DNA from: Termitomyces sp. T153
Taxonomy: Eukaryota > Basidiomycota > Agaricomycetes > Agaricales > Lyophyllaceae
Reading direction: 5' to 3'
NCBI GenBank assembly: GCA_018296165.2
Contig: JACKQL020000006.1
Coordinates: forward strand, 1,240,001-1,304,000
Length of the DNA: 64,000 nt
The position numbers and the translations under genes are program-made. Under the pieces are notes generated by a model. That model did not search any database. It was not told the DNA's origin and saw only the letters and a program-made list of their open reading frames with translations. Below, one piece after another: positions 9,885-20,402 of this stretch (within the stretch, counting starts at the first letter, position 1; each line of letters starts with the position of its first letter).

Positions 9885-10110
9885 TGGATACACATCATAT
9901 GTATAGCAGAAAGATAACTGGAAGGGAGCAAAAATTGAAGACAAGCTCTGGCTATATTGTTGGTTTCACATCACATGCACAGCAAAAAGGTAGCTGGAAG
10001 GGAGCAAAAAGTGAAAACAGCCTCTGGCTATATTGTTGGCTATACATCATGTGTAAGTTCACATGGGAACAAAATTTGAAGACAAAATTTGTTGCAGGAT
10101 CAAGGAGTAA
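9885..10110. repeat. 76-bp tandem repeat, about 2.7 units
   Basis: Units start near 9886, 9962 and 10038 and share aactggaagggagcaaaaa-type and ctctggctatattgttgg segments. The small ORF across it is a translation of the repeat. Confidence 0.8.
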
Positions 10111-10975
10111 AGCCTCAGCTACTTTGTAGACCTTGGAATATTATGAGCAAATAGTGTCCTAGTGCTTGTAGTATATAAGGAAATGGTAATTATGGACACT
10201 CTTTTAGGTACTCTGGCCCAATGCCTTTTCAAGTGTGCTGGTTATGCTTTGTAGCCATTTTACTACAATTTGATCCTTTTTTGGAGTTTATACTATCTTC
10301 CCACACTAAATCCCTTCACTATCTGCAGCTGATGTTCCACCTTCTACTTTCAGCAATGCTTGCTGGAATTCCCACCTACCAGATCTTTCATTGAGCCAAG
10401 TTCCCCAGCCAAGGTCCCATGACTCTAAACCTTTCCTACATCCAGAATGGTATCTTTGGTAAGCTCAGGCCCTCCTGCAGGGCCATGGATTGGATCAGTT
10501 GGACAATTAGTCCATAGAGTACTGCAATGGCCCTCTAACTGATTCCAACTAAGAGATCACACAGTAACTTTGGCAATCAGACCTCACAAGCTTTCTTTGA
10601 CATTTATTTTCCCATTCCACCTATACTATGACATGCTTGGTCAGCAAACCTTTTCAGCTCTCCCAAATCTGTCACACTGGAGAACCCTTCCTTTTTTCAT
10701 CTGGACATGAGTGTGGCAGTCATATTGCCTCATCAAGTCACATGCTGATTGGTTGCTTGCCTTTGGCCTGCACAACAACGCCTCCCTAGTCAGACACATG
10801 AGGGTAGTGGCTGCCTGGCAGCATTAAAGAACCCACATGATGTCTAAAGTGTTTTCCATGCAGATACACTCAGCCAGAGTCAGGACCCTGGCCTTGTACT
10901 TGCAAGACAAGTGACCTGCTTTAGGGACACATTCTTTCTGGACACTGGACAACACCCTCACATGGGTTTTGAACC
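10111..10975. other. TE-block sequence without a recognisable gene
   Basis: Almost CpG-free. It lies directly upstream of a Ty3 pol end in the same orientation and may be decayed pol, but I could not recognise protease, reverse transcriptase or RNase H motifs in any frame. Confidence 0.5.
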
Positions 10976-11327
10976 TCAACCACAACCCTTGGAGAATGAT
11001 TCAGTGAATGAGGCACAGGAGGAGGCAAAGGAAGCATTGGTAAAGGCAAAGGATGACATGGCACAGTATTTCAACTGACAGCAGACATAAGCCCCTGTAT
11101 ACAAGCTTAAAGGCCATGTCTACATGGATAATTCTGACATCAAGACAACAAGGCTGTCTCAGAAGCTGTCACATTATCACCCTGGTCCCTTCATGGACTT
11201 TTATTGCAGGCACCTCAGTGCACCAAAGGCAATCAAAGGCATCTACTCTGTCTTAGCAGCTGATCAAGCAATCTGCAACTTCTTCTACCCTGTACATTGA
11301 GACACTGCATGCTAAAAGAGGAGTGAT
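10976..11327 (+). pseudogene. Ty3/gypsy pol C-terminus with polypurine tract
   Basis: The frame reads MAQYFN*QQT*APVYKL, then GHVYMDNSDIKTTRLSQK and LSHYHPGPF, which is the region after the integrase core in Ty3 elements (normally 'GDKVYLDASDIKTTRPSRKLSH...GPF'). Two stops interrupt it. At 11315-11327 the purine-rich tract aaaagaggagtga directly precedes the LTR, as expected for the plus-strand primer site. Confidence 0.75.
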
Positions 11328-11715
11328 GTCAGGTGACTGCCCATACTGGACCCCATTCCTGTTTTCCTTATTCTGAGCAGGCCTTTCATTCTCATCCTAT
11401 CATTTTCTAGTGACAAGTACTTTTAACCAGGGCTATTGAAAAGTTATATTTCAAGTGGTCACATGCCTGGAGGCTTGAGATCAAGGTTTTTGGACTGCAT
11501 TTTAGATTTAACTCTTGTTGAGTGTTTTTTCTAGAAGCTATTCAATAAATTTTCCAAACACTGGCATTGAAAATCCTTAGACTTGTTCTCCTTGGATCTC
11601 CTTCTGTCAGGTGAGTAGCTAGAACTCTAAAACTTCTTGTAGATGCTAAATAAACTTTAGATCTCTCTCTGCCAGCTGTGTGATTGAGCCACAGCCTCCA
11701 GAGGTCACTCTTACA
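11328..11715 (+). repeat. LTR family A, 3' LTR (+)
   Basis: Starts TGTCAGGTGACTGCC and ends CACTCTTACA, and follows a polypurine tract and pol end in the same orientation. Related copies lie at 30492-30900 (+), 20408-20966 (-) and 41505-42037 (-). Confidence 0.85.
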
Positions 11716-12172
11716 TTAGTGCCTCACATTAACTTCTCAACAGAGCACCACACACATATAGAATTATATATACATACACACATATGTTAGAACCTCCATA
11801 GATTAATACAGACACAGTGAGTATCTGATCCTCAGTCTGTGTATAAGTGACTCAATTTTGTACCTAGATTAATACAGACACAGTTAGTATCTGATCTAGA
11901 GTACAGTAAATATGGAGTTTGTACCATGTATAAAAAAGTTCAGCTCACCCTCAGTCTGTGTATAAGTGACTGAGGGTGCCCATTTAGTCTGTAGTGTCTA
12001 TATATGCATCCTCTACCCTCTTTGTCCATGGTGTGACAATGGGGTGAGATATGTTAACAATGGATTGTGATGTCCTTGTGTGACAGAGTGATTGGCCACA
12101 CTCATGGTGGCATATCTGCAGGGTCATAACAACATACACACAGATTTATTACACACAACTCAATTCAATTTC
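11716..12172. other. TE-block spacer with a short direct repeat
   Basis: No gene. A segment of about 50 bp (attaatacagacacag...ctgtgtataagtgact) occurs twice between about 11808 and 11985. Nothing else recognised. Confidence 0.5.
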
Positions 12173-12560
12173 TATCAATGAGATCAAATCCTGCCTTGAG
12201 TGCCTGTTTTGTGGCTGCAACATAAGCACAAACCACTTGTTTAATGCCCTCCTTTGTGAGTGCTTTCAGCTTGGACACTGATTGCTATATGCAATTGCAG
12301 ATGGTTCCCACACATTGTCAGGCCACCTGCTAGCCTTGGTAGATGTAGTTGGATCACTCTAAGCTATAAAGTAATCATTAAGGCCTTGCAGCTGGCATGT
12401 GCAAGCTGGATACTATCTCTAGCTCTGTGAGTGGGCAAATTTGATGATCTCAGCAAGTGGCAGGATATGCTCATTTGATCATAGTTATGAGTCCTCTGGG
12501 ATGATACAACCCTTGGGTATCAATATTACAGCCATTGACTCAACTATACTTGGGCTGGGT
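12173..12560 (-). pseudogene. Old Yellow Enzyme-like NADH:flavin oxidoreductase relic
   Basis: Minus-strand pieces in shifting frames match the first third of fungal NADH:flavin oxidoreductases: a MAVILIPKGCIIPEDS segment, HILPLAEIIKFAHSQS, IQLAHASCKAL, RWPDNVWEPSAIAYS and LTKEGIKQVVCAYVAATKQ followed by ALKAGFDLID. In the family these correspond to 'ATAV.P.GRISPED', 'I..LA.I..FAHSQ', 'IQLAHAGRKA', 'GWPDNVW.PSAIP' and 'LT...I..VV.AFV.AAKRA..AGFD'. The FMN-binding core, the HGAHGYL segment and the rest are missing, and stops and frameshifts are frequent. It is CpG-poor like the TEs around it. Family assignment rests on several collinear motifs. Confidence 0.7.
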
Positions 12561-13090
12561 CCATGAGTGTATATTCCTCCTACTGAGTATTCCATGGCTC
12601 TGTCAATGTTGAAAGGACAAAAAGGTGTATAGAATGACATACAGTGAGCTTTGTGCCAAAGTGTAAGCTTTCCAATCTTGGCAGAATATTGGCACAGCAG
12701 TGAGAGCTAAGCAGGATTGGTAAAAATCAGAAAGTGAAGACAAATGAGAGAACATACAATCTGTTGTGAAATTCAAGTCCATGGATCTTCAGTGGCTGGA
12801 AGAGCTTTGGAATGGGTTTGCTGCTTGGTTGGGGGTACAGCACTGTTCCAGAAGAGTAGAATCCTGAGCAGGAGTAAACTATGGGATGTCTTTGATGGGA
12901 ACATTGAGGTTATCTGGAGTCATAGTGTTGGGGACACATCTACCTGTTGGTATCTTTATAATCTTAGGATGACATCACTGATGGAAAACCACAATTCTGA
13001 CTATTTTTGGAAGGTTTTCCAAATTATGTCAGTTTTTGGTTTCACAGGAGCATGTTCCCTCAACAAAGATGAGACTTGTATCCGTGTTCT
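12561..13090. other. TE-block sequence, no gene recognised
   Basis: The open frame 12744-13121 (+) crosses the junction into the CpG-containing block and has no recognisable domain. The N-terminus of the oxidoreductase relic would be expected around 12560-12700 (minus) but cannot be identified with confidence. Confidence 0.5.
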
Positions 13091-13126
13091 GTTCAAAGAG
13101 TCTGGAGCCCGGACCGGTTAGTCCGG

Positions 13127-13205
13127 GTTGCGGACCGAGAAAAGCGTTGCGGACCGTGGAAAGAGTTGCGGACCGTGGAAGGAGTTGCGGACCGAGAAAA
13201 AAACT
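13127..13205. repeat. 19-bp minisatellite, 4 units
   Basis: Four units of gttgcggaccg(a/t)g(a/g)aa-type sequence in direct order, just inside the CpG-containing host block. The preceding 20 bases contain a short inverted repeat, CCGGAC...GTCCGG. Confidence 0.85.
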
Positions 13206-13504
13206 GATGGCGCTTGCTTGCCGCGTGATGTGAAGACGGCTTGTCTGCCGTTCAAAGACGGTGTTCAATCACTCGCAATCATCACTACATATTGCTAGTA
13301 CTGAGTAATGTCACAGTAATGAGGTTGGTGCAGCGATTGCTAAAAGAACGGTGTACTAGACCTCTTCACTTGTCAATGAAGCTAATCAATGACACCGCTA
13401 CGTAGACGACCTCACCACATATCCAAATCTCCTCCGAATCTTTACTTTCATAAGTATGAACAGAGCACTCTCCACATTGAACATACATACATACATAGAC
13501 ACAG
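13206..13504. other. Host-block intergenic sequence
   Basis: CpG present. A 4-bp microsatellite (cata)n lies at about 13483-13497. No gene recognised. Confidence 0.55.
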
Positions 13505-13985
13505 TTTAATTCAATCAACAAAGATATATCGACAAAAGCCAAGCGGATAAGACTGACAACAGGGTCCACTCTGCGTGCGGACCCTGTTATTGGTCAAAAA
13601 GTCAGCCACGCCGACTGTTCTTTTTTTAAAATGTAATTTGTACTTTGTACTTGTGGTTTGGTGTCGGAGGCGTTCTAGATGATGATGTAGGAGTGGAAGT
13701 GAGTAGGGTTGGGAGGTAGGCTGGGGAACCGAAGGCCGGGCGACGGTAACGAAGGCAACGGGCGTGGGGCGCGGGTTTAGAGTTAGAGTTGAAGTTTGAG
13801 TTTTGATAATGGATGGATGGGCCGGGATCGAGGCACGTCCTCTGAGATCAACATTCACACGAGAAGTTACGGAATAGACGGCATACCTTTTCAGGTCTGT
13901 CTTCCGTCCGAGAATCAATGTCATCCTCCGTGTCGGGGAGCTCAAGTATTTGCTTCTAGATTCATCCTTGGAGCATTACGGTAGC
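13505..13985. repeat. Duplicate of the 3' flank of the Zn2Cys6 gene
   Basis: Collinear with about 24635-25440, the region downstream of the Zn2Cys6 gene. Shared landmarks in order: ttcaatcaaca, acaaaagccaa(a/g)cgg, aacagggtc...ccctgttat, ggtcaaaaag(t/c)cagc, gtcggaggcg, gaaggccgggyg, and ttacggaat(a/g)gac(g/a)gca. The other copy has about 300 extra bases after the second landmark. This is probably the remains of a duplicated gene end. Two stem-loops are conserved (see findings). Confidence 0.7.
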
Positions 13986-14309
13986 AAATTCTCATGCATA
14001 TATTTCTATGTAAATTTCTAATGCTTCTCCTGATCACGAGGGAAACATACCAGTCCCTCGGTGAGTCATCGAGGTACTGGTAATAGCATGTTCGCCTCCT
14101 GAGCTATCGCAATTTTGTCCTTACGTCCATCTGACCTTTGCTCTTTTCCCACCTGAGCTCACTCGTTTGCTGAGAAGGTTCCCATGAATGTAACGATCAT
14201 TGTTGAAAGCAGTTTCCTAGCCATAATTCGGCTGGATTTGACAAACATAGGTGCTATGAATGTACTGTAATTGTAACTTTGTATCTATCATGATTGTACG
14301 TACAGTCAT
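13986..14309. other. Host-block intergenic sequence
   Basis: No gene or repeat recognised. Confidence 0.5.
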
Positions 14310-14495
14310 GCTGACGGTACTGTGAGTGCCTCGAGTGTACTTACTATGAGTAAGTATTGTGAATGTACTGTAAGTATTATATACTGTGTGTAGCGTGTGT
14401 GTTACCGTGAGTTCTCCATGAGAGTACTGTGAGTCCCGTGAGCATACCATGAGTCTGCCGTATATGTTCCGTGAGTTTATTCTTAGTGTACTGCA
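14310..14495. repeat. Degenerate TACTGTGAGT-type minisatellite
   Basis: About ten irregularly spaced variants of (g)tac(t/c)(g/a)tgagt, e.g. gtactgtgagt, tactatgagt, taccgtgagt, taccatgagt and ttccgtgagt, over about 185 bp. The spacing is not constant. Confidence 0.6.
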
Positions 14496-14911
14496 AGCGC
14501 GAGTTATCAAGCTATACGTCATATCTATATGACAATGTATGTAATTCCACTTGTATACTCCCAATTTCAGCTGTTCACAACTAGAATGCTAGTGCTATGA
14601 CCAGATATTCTCATGGGTAGACTGAAAGATACATGCGTTCCATGTGGCCACACTGTAGTAATGTATTTCAATATGTTTCAGTGAAATCAATGCAACGCCA
14701 TGAATACTCATCACTGCCGCGAATCTATCATGATTCTGTCCTGAATTCACGGCGCGAAGTAGCTCACGCTACTACACTCACGCCTGTCACGGCACCACGG
14801 CAAGGGACTCAGTTCTTTTCCTTGTATCTAAACTATCTAAACCGATATAGTCCTGTGAGAGGCTGGCCAAGCAAATTGTCTGGACCCGGCAGTACTAGAT
14901 CTGCAGAAAAG

Positions 14912-14921
14912 GTATATATAT
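14912..14921 (+). promoter_or_regulatory. TATA box candidate for the 14992 gene
   Basis: tatatatatg lies about 75 bp upstream of the ATG at 14992, a usual distance for a basidiomycete TATA promoter with a short leader. Confidence 0.55.
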
Positions 14922-14991
14922 GAGACTGAGAACACCAGAAACAGGTAGGTTAGTTAACAACCACATTCCTTCCAACCGAATTTCTTCAATC

Positions 14992-15627
14992 ATGTCCGTG
15001 GTCGTCACCCCAGTTTATCCATATGCCCGAACTAAAACTGTAGTCGATGTTCATGGTAAGCCTCTCAATAATGCCTGTGAATGCTGAATGTTGACGACTC
15101 AATTACCGTTAGAGGTCCATGGTAGGCAGAATCATTGCATGGTCAACGACATTAGTATTGAGATTCACTTCCTAACAGACATACTTAAGACCTTGACGAC
15201 CGTTTCTGAGACTATCGATGTCGGGAACGGAACAAAGGGTTTCCTTCTCAGGCCCGACCCTACTACGAGGGGCACGCCTGTAAAGACGTTCAAGCTCGCT
15301 GTCGGGCCACTTCATGTTAGCGTCCACCCCACTTTGATGATGTAAATATAACTATAATTAACTCTTAATTAGTTGGACCTTGAACTCGACGTTACCACCT
15401 TGCCGGTCACCTTCGACGTTTTATTCAGTGTTCCGTTCGATGGCCCCGTCACTCTCGGAAGCGTTGTTGGTGACGTGAGGACTGGCGTTAGTGTGAATGT
15501 AGGATATCCCAGCCTCATTGGAGGCACCACTGGCGTCAAAATAGTCGGTAGTACCGTCACCGTACATTGGGAATTCGACTATCTGGGAACTCACTACAAG
15601 GGCGAGAAAGGCGTCGTCGACGTCTGA
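14992..15627 (+). CDS. Unknown 173-aa protein, three exons
   Basis: Exons 14992-15055, 15113-15315 and 15373-15627 (introns 57 nt each; GTAAGC...TTAG and GTTAGC...TTAG) join in phase into 173 residues. The product starts MSVVVTPVYPYARTKTVVDV and ends in HYKGEKGVVDV. It is rich in V, T and G with alternating hydrophobic residues, suggesting a beta-rich fold. There is no signal peptide, membrane segment or cysteine-rich motif. The C-terminal part contains YPSLIGGTTGVKIVGSTV and a diverged copy of this region lies at 50405-50535. I do not recognise the family. The second intron donor (GTTAGC) was chosen because it keeps the frame; a downstream GTAAAT would not. A TATA-like box supports expression. 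Confidence 0.65.
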
Positions 15628-16234
15628 ATAACCTATCGGTCAGTCGTTCCTAAATCATTGCAGAGACAATAAAACAGCTCACTACATCCTCGCTTCCAGA
15701 CGAGCTCGCTTTCCAACGCCTAATCTATGCAGATCCTATCTACTAGTTTTGAACTTTGTCGTTTGCATTGATATCCGAAAGAGCTTCGGCCGGGTTCTTA
15801 AGGGTTACAGCATACGAACATTGCAATGTACTGCCTAGGCATCTAACACATTATTTTTTCCCCTTGAGATCACTGTTTTGACAACTTGAACGCCCGACAA
15901 ATATCAGTGATTCACGCTGAACTTGTAGGTCTCTTGGTCAGAGATTACATCCCGCGTTACTGCGACGCCAATTTTACATCTGATCCCGGTACATGCAACT
16001 GTCGGTCTCAGATGACGTATATATTCAGACAGGCAAACCAACATGCTAGAGCTCGGGGCACCAAGACACATTCTCCACATACATTATTCTGAGCATATAA
16101 GCCAGGCAGATCCGATGGATAACACGCCGGTGCTGTCGGAGGTCTGTAACCAGGTCCGTTTGGACCCAGTACGGCTATGGGAATGAGTCGATCGCCATCG
16201 CGTAGAATAAATGTAACCATGTGTAATTCGTCGC
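15628..16234. other. Host-block sequence, no gene recognised
   Basis: Short open frames on both strands (e.g. 15886-16092 +, 16008-16385 -) carry no domain that I know and overlap one another. Confidence 0.45.
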
Positions 16235-16400
16235 TTGGTCGAAGAATGGAAGATCGTACTATTTCGCACCTCCCAAAATCCGAGAACCTCATGGATCTGC
16301 TTACCAGACTGCAGCACACCGCCCGCGAGCCTGGGGGGTTGGAGAGAGATCGCGGGACGCTGAACGCACGTGAGGCGTGCAACATGATTAAGAAATGGTT
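16235..16400 (+). repeat. Dispersed repeat, copy 1 (partner at 40610-40840)
   Basis: Shares with 40610-40840 the blocks ggaagat(c/t)g, acctccc(a/g)aaatc, gagaacctc and, about 90 bases on, gcggg(a/c)cgctga followed by gtgag and catg. Same orientation, both in host blocks. Could be a short non-coding transposon or the relic of a gene family. Confidence 0.5.
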
Positions 16401-17560
16401 GAAAACTGTACACGGTAGTACACAGTACAGTTTATGGATGACGCCACAAGGTGCTTACTTCAGAACCGCAGAACCCACCAGGAGCAATTGCGATTCACAT
16501 AATCTCACGTCGCTATCGAGAGCTAATGGAACTCCAGTAAGATATAGTTGAATCAACTCAGAGACACTGTTCTAAGTTGCCTAGGCCCGCTTTTTGCAAT
16601 TTTTGTGTGAACTCAAGCTGTTTGAAATTGCCATATTTGGCTCTTCAGATGATGATCCATTTGGTATTATGGTCTTTGAAGGCTGGATACTGGATTCAAT
16701 ATCATTTAGCATCGTAAAGGATGAGGGAGGGATGGTAATACCCAAAGGCTGCTCTTGTTCCCACCCTTCAGACATATTGTGTAGTTGTCATCATACAGAA
16801 CACTCGGAATCATCAGCTTACCAAAATTGATATATTTTAAGCCTCTCGCTCATTGAGATGTATCCAAGCCAGCACTCGATGGCCACTGAATAGCTGCCAA
16901 AAATTTGAGCTTAGAAATTTTGGGTAACATGTTGGAGCGACTCCTTGGGTCGGACCATTTGCGGGATATAGTAATCGACCTTTCAGAAATCGAAGAAGTA
17001 TATCACATCTGACCCTGTTTCTCAGCTGTCCAGAGAGTGATTATACCAGCTTGCAACTCTCTGCATAACAAAAAGGACTAAGTACATTTTCCACTCACTA
17101 TAAACGAGCAGTTCGGAAGAAAAATTTCGACCATCGACCGGCTCTATGTGTTGGAGCTCAAAATTGACACTCCGCTGGGAAACTACTAACTTTCAGTAGA
17201 TGTAATCAGATCGGGAGATATCTGGGTCAGTGATGGAAACTATCTTCAAAGTTAAAGTTACTTAGGCTTGTTGGCCGGAATGGCAAACTTGAAAGAATTG
17301 TGCCTGATTTCTTTCCCACGGCTCGGAAGTTCGGATCCCAGACCGGATTCAAGGGTCACCCTGAAAAAGCCAAATTTGAAGATTTGAAAAACGCGTTGAA
17401 CAAAACAAACTACTGAATTAATGTCCACGGTAATAGTTTCTCGAAGATATGAAGACTTGACTTGACTGAGGCCTCGAGTCTCCACCTTCTGAATCACCCA
17501 AGCTACTAACCCTTGACGGAGCTCGCTAGTCCTAGGCCCCGGGAAGCTCCTACATCTACG
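16401..17560. other. Host-block sequence, no gene recognised
   Basis: Open frames such as 16594-16830 (+) have no recognisable domain. The CpG-containing block ends near 17560. Confidence 0.45.
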
Positions 17561-18321
17561 AAAAAGACTGTACCATGTCAAGCCAGTCATATGACCCATG
17601 GCAGCTATTTGACATGTATAGTGCTGCCTACTGGGTAGAAACCATGTATGGCAACACCAGCATGGCAGCCCACATAAATGGCAAGAGCAGTTAGAGATTG
17701 CTATGTAGTGCATTGACAGGCAGGTAGTTTACATGTAAAGCAATACCTGCCTGGCATTTCAATAGATGCTTTAATCTTAGGCTTAGCATACACATTCATG
17801 CAACTGCAATTGAAACATGGTGATGTCAATGAATCATGTCTTGTATTGGCAGTGCCAAACACAAGATATATAACCTGTTATGTCCTCATTGACTGTCTTA
17901 GTCAGGACACAGTCTGTTAGAACTCTGAGTAGACCTTGAAGTTCAAGACATATGGGTACAGTGTAAGGATTGTGTATGGTGAGAAGTAGGTGAACTCACT
18001 ACTAATGTCAGCACCAGTCTTTTCCTTCCCAGGACCCTCAATTACATACCTTCTTTGCCACCCATTATGTGAGTGGCAATTGTTGCAAATAAATCTCTGT
18101 TCTCTCCTACTGGAGAGAGCCCAGATAACCAGAAGGTGCACTAGCTAGTAAACAAGCCATGAACATCTCACCATAAGTATTGTCAATAACTGTGACCCCA
18201 GCATTAATGGATAACAGTCAAGATTTCAAGTCAATCTGTGGCATTCAACTTTGTCTAAACTTTGATCAAGTATTTGTTGCCATCATAATCAATTCACAGC
18301 TCAGCATAATCCCAATCATCC
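17561..18321. other. TE-block sequence with an unidentified minus-strand frame
   Basis: Nearly CpG-free. A 74-codon minus-strand frame at 17917-18141 (with ICNNCHSHNGWQRRYVIEG) looks protein-like but I do not recognise it. It lies just downstream of the CMC/Plavaka-like relic on the same strand. A short inverted repeat, GGCAGGTA...TACCTGCC, sits at about 17720-17755. Confidence 0.4.
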
Positions 18322-20093
18322 TCAAGGATCCTCTACATTGTCTTCTTCATCCTCAGAGCCTGATCCATCATCCAGACCATTTTCACTATGTTCATCATCA
18401 AAGTTGTTCTTAGACTCATCAGTGTCTGACTTTTGGAGTTCTTGATACATTGGGTTCTCATAGCCATAGTCTTCTTCTTCATCTGTTAATGTTGCTTCTC
18501 CTCCACCTTCAATCCCTTGGTCATCATCTTCTTCGTCAGCTTATCTGGATTGGTATCAAGTTCCATGGCAACTTCATTGTTTGTAATGGATATGTCCTAG
18601 TCAGTTTTGTGTCCATCAGATAAGAAAGTGTTGGTTGCTTCACAGGTACTTTTATGACCAACACCTCCACCATGGAAGCGCATCATCATATCTCAATCAA
18701 CAAATCTAGAGTTTATTTTAAGTTGAATATGTATACATATATAACAGAATGGAAGGCTTACATAGCAACATTGTAAAATCTATAGTCTTTATTGTTCTCA
18801 CTAGTAGCTCAAGCACTAGTGCTGGAAGGAAGAAGCTCAGAAGTCTTTCCAGTACAGAATGAAAGAATTAAGTGGACTCCTCAAATGACTCATGCTGGAT
18901 CAAGAAAACCAAATGCTGCATCATCATCACTATCAACAAACCCAATTTTGTGCAGGTGTCAAGCATGCCAACCACTCCTCAAACTCACTTCACATCCATA
19001 CCACCACACCCAGAGAAATTCAACATGCTGTGTATCACAAGAAGTTGAGTTTGGTTCAATATGAAGAACATTTGCATGGAATATGCCCAAGATATGGCAA
19101 AACCAGTATGGAAATGGCTTGACACCATCCTCTCCATCTTCATTTGATAGCACAAGAGCATTGGCATAAGTACAAGGATTGAGGGTATCCTAGGCTTGCT
19201 GACAGACATATGTTGTGTAATTTACTTGGATTTGCTTGTGTCAATAGATTTTGTTACCAACAATGTGGATATGTTGCTGTTGCTCAAGAGTATACATGAG
19301 GATGTCACCATCATAGTCTTCATTAAGCATGTGTGCAAGGCAATAGTCCTGAAGCTTGACTAGAAATCCCTTCATAATAATGAAATGTTAATATATACTG
19401 TACTGGAGATTTTTGTATCCATACCTCAAGAGCAGGATCATCTCTATTTTTATCAAGCCATTGTGGAAGTATTAAAGGATGTTGAACATCTTGGGCAATG
19501 GCATGATGGTCTTTTGGAGAACCATTGGGTCAATGTTCACTTTCATCAAAAAGAAGCCAAGAAGGGGTCAAACTATCATTATTTTGCTTTTGTTTTTCAC
19601 CTGTCTTTGGTGGCTTTGGGGCTTTTTCCTTCATTCAATAAAGTATTTGCTGTTGACATTCATATTTTGCAATTCCAAGTGTATATGTGCTCTTCTGTAT
19701 CACTGGAGAAATGCACTTTACATGCTGATGAGCCAATTCTCCCTACCAAAGATGTAGCATAGGCAACATTACTAGACTGATCAAGAAACTCACTGTCTGA
19801 GTTGAATAATTATCTGTAGTTCCATGCAACTGAATACATTCCACATAATCACTAAGAATATGCAATTTAATTGCCTGATAATTTAAGAATTTTGTGATTT
19901 ATTGAGAGTTCATCAATTTTAGTACTTTTTTTCCCTGCTGGTACTTCAGTATGTGATTGAGCAGCAGCCCATGCTGCTTTTCTTCAACCATGTGCACCAC
20001 CTCAGCAGATAGTTCTCTGGTGACATATGCAGCACAAGTAGTTTTTTTTAAATTGATAGAGATCCTGTCCAAGTCAACTGAGTGAGTCATCAA
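18322..20093 (-). pseudogene. CMC/Plavaka-like transposon protein, C-terminal part
   Basis: Minus-strand segments in order: RISINLKKTTCAAYVTREL (about 20060), KLQDYCLAHMLNEDYDGD, VNYTTYVCQQAQDTLNPCT, FPYWFCHILGIFHANVLHIE, VEFLWVWWYGCE, IGFVDSDDDAAFGFLDPASV and a VGHKST-type segment, ending in an acidic tail (SGSEDEEDNVEDP, stop at 18322-18324). This succession (NYTTYD..R.QD..NP, FHA.V, EFLWVRW, FGFLDP..VIRG.HLIPAF, GGG.GH) is the C-terminal half of a transposon protein common in Agaricomycetes, which I attribute to the CMC/Plavaka group. Several stops and frame changes show decay. The catalytic part lies upstream and is lost. Confidence 0.65.
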
Positions 20094-20402
20094 GAGCTTG
20101 AGGAGTTGACTCTGTATGCATCTTTAGCTTTGCACAGCCATGCCATGTAGCCAACTCAAAAAGAGAAGATTTATGAGATATGTATTGTGTGGCTCTGGGA
20201 GTAAACCTTCAAAAGCAGGAATTGAGCACTAGAATGAACAATGTTATTGAATACATTACTCTTCAAATGTCATAAATCCACACCTGGAGAATATCTTCAT
20301 AGTCTTGAGCTGCTAACTTCTTCATTCCTGCAACATCATTGGAAAACTTGCAAATTGCATTACAACCAAATGTTGGTGTGTTTCAAAATCTATATGACAT
20401 CA
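20094..20402. other. TE-block spacer
   Basis: Probably decayed upstream sequence of the same transposon relic. No motif recognised. Confidence 0.4.

Noticed and set aside
12744..13121. 125-codon plus-strand frame
   Set aside because: Crosses the boundary between CpG-poor and CpG-normal sequence and has no recognisable features.
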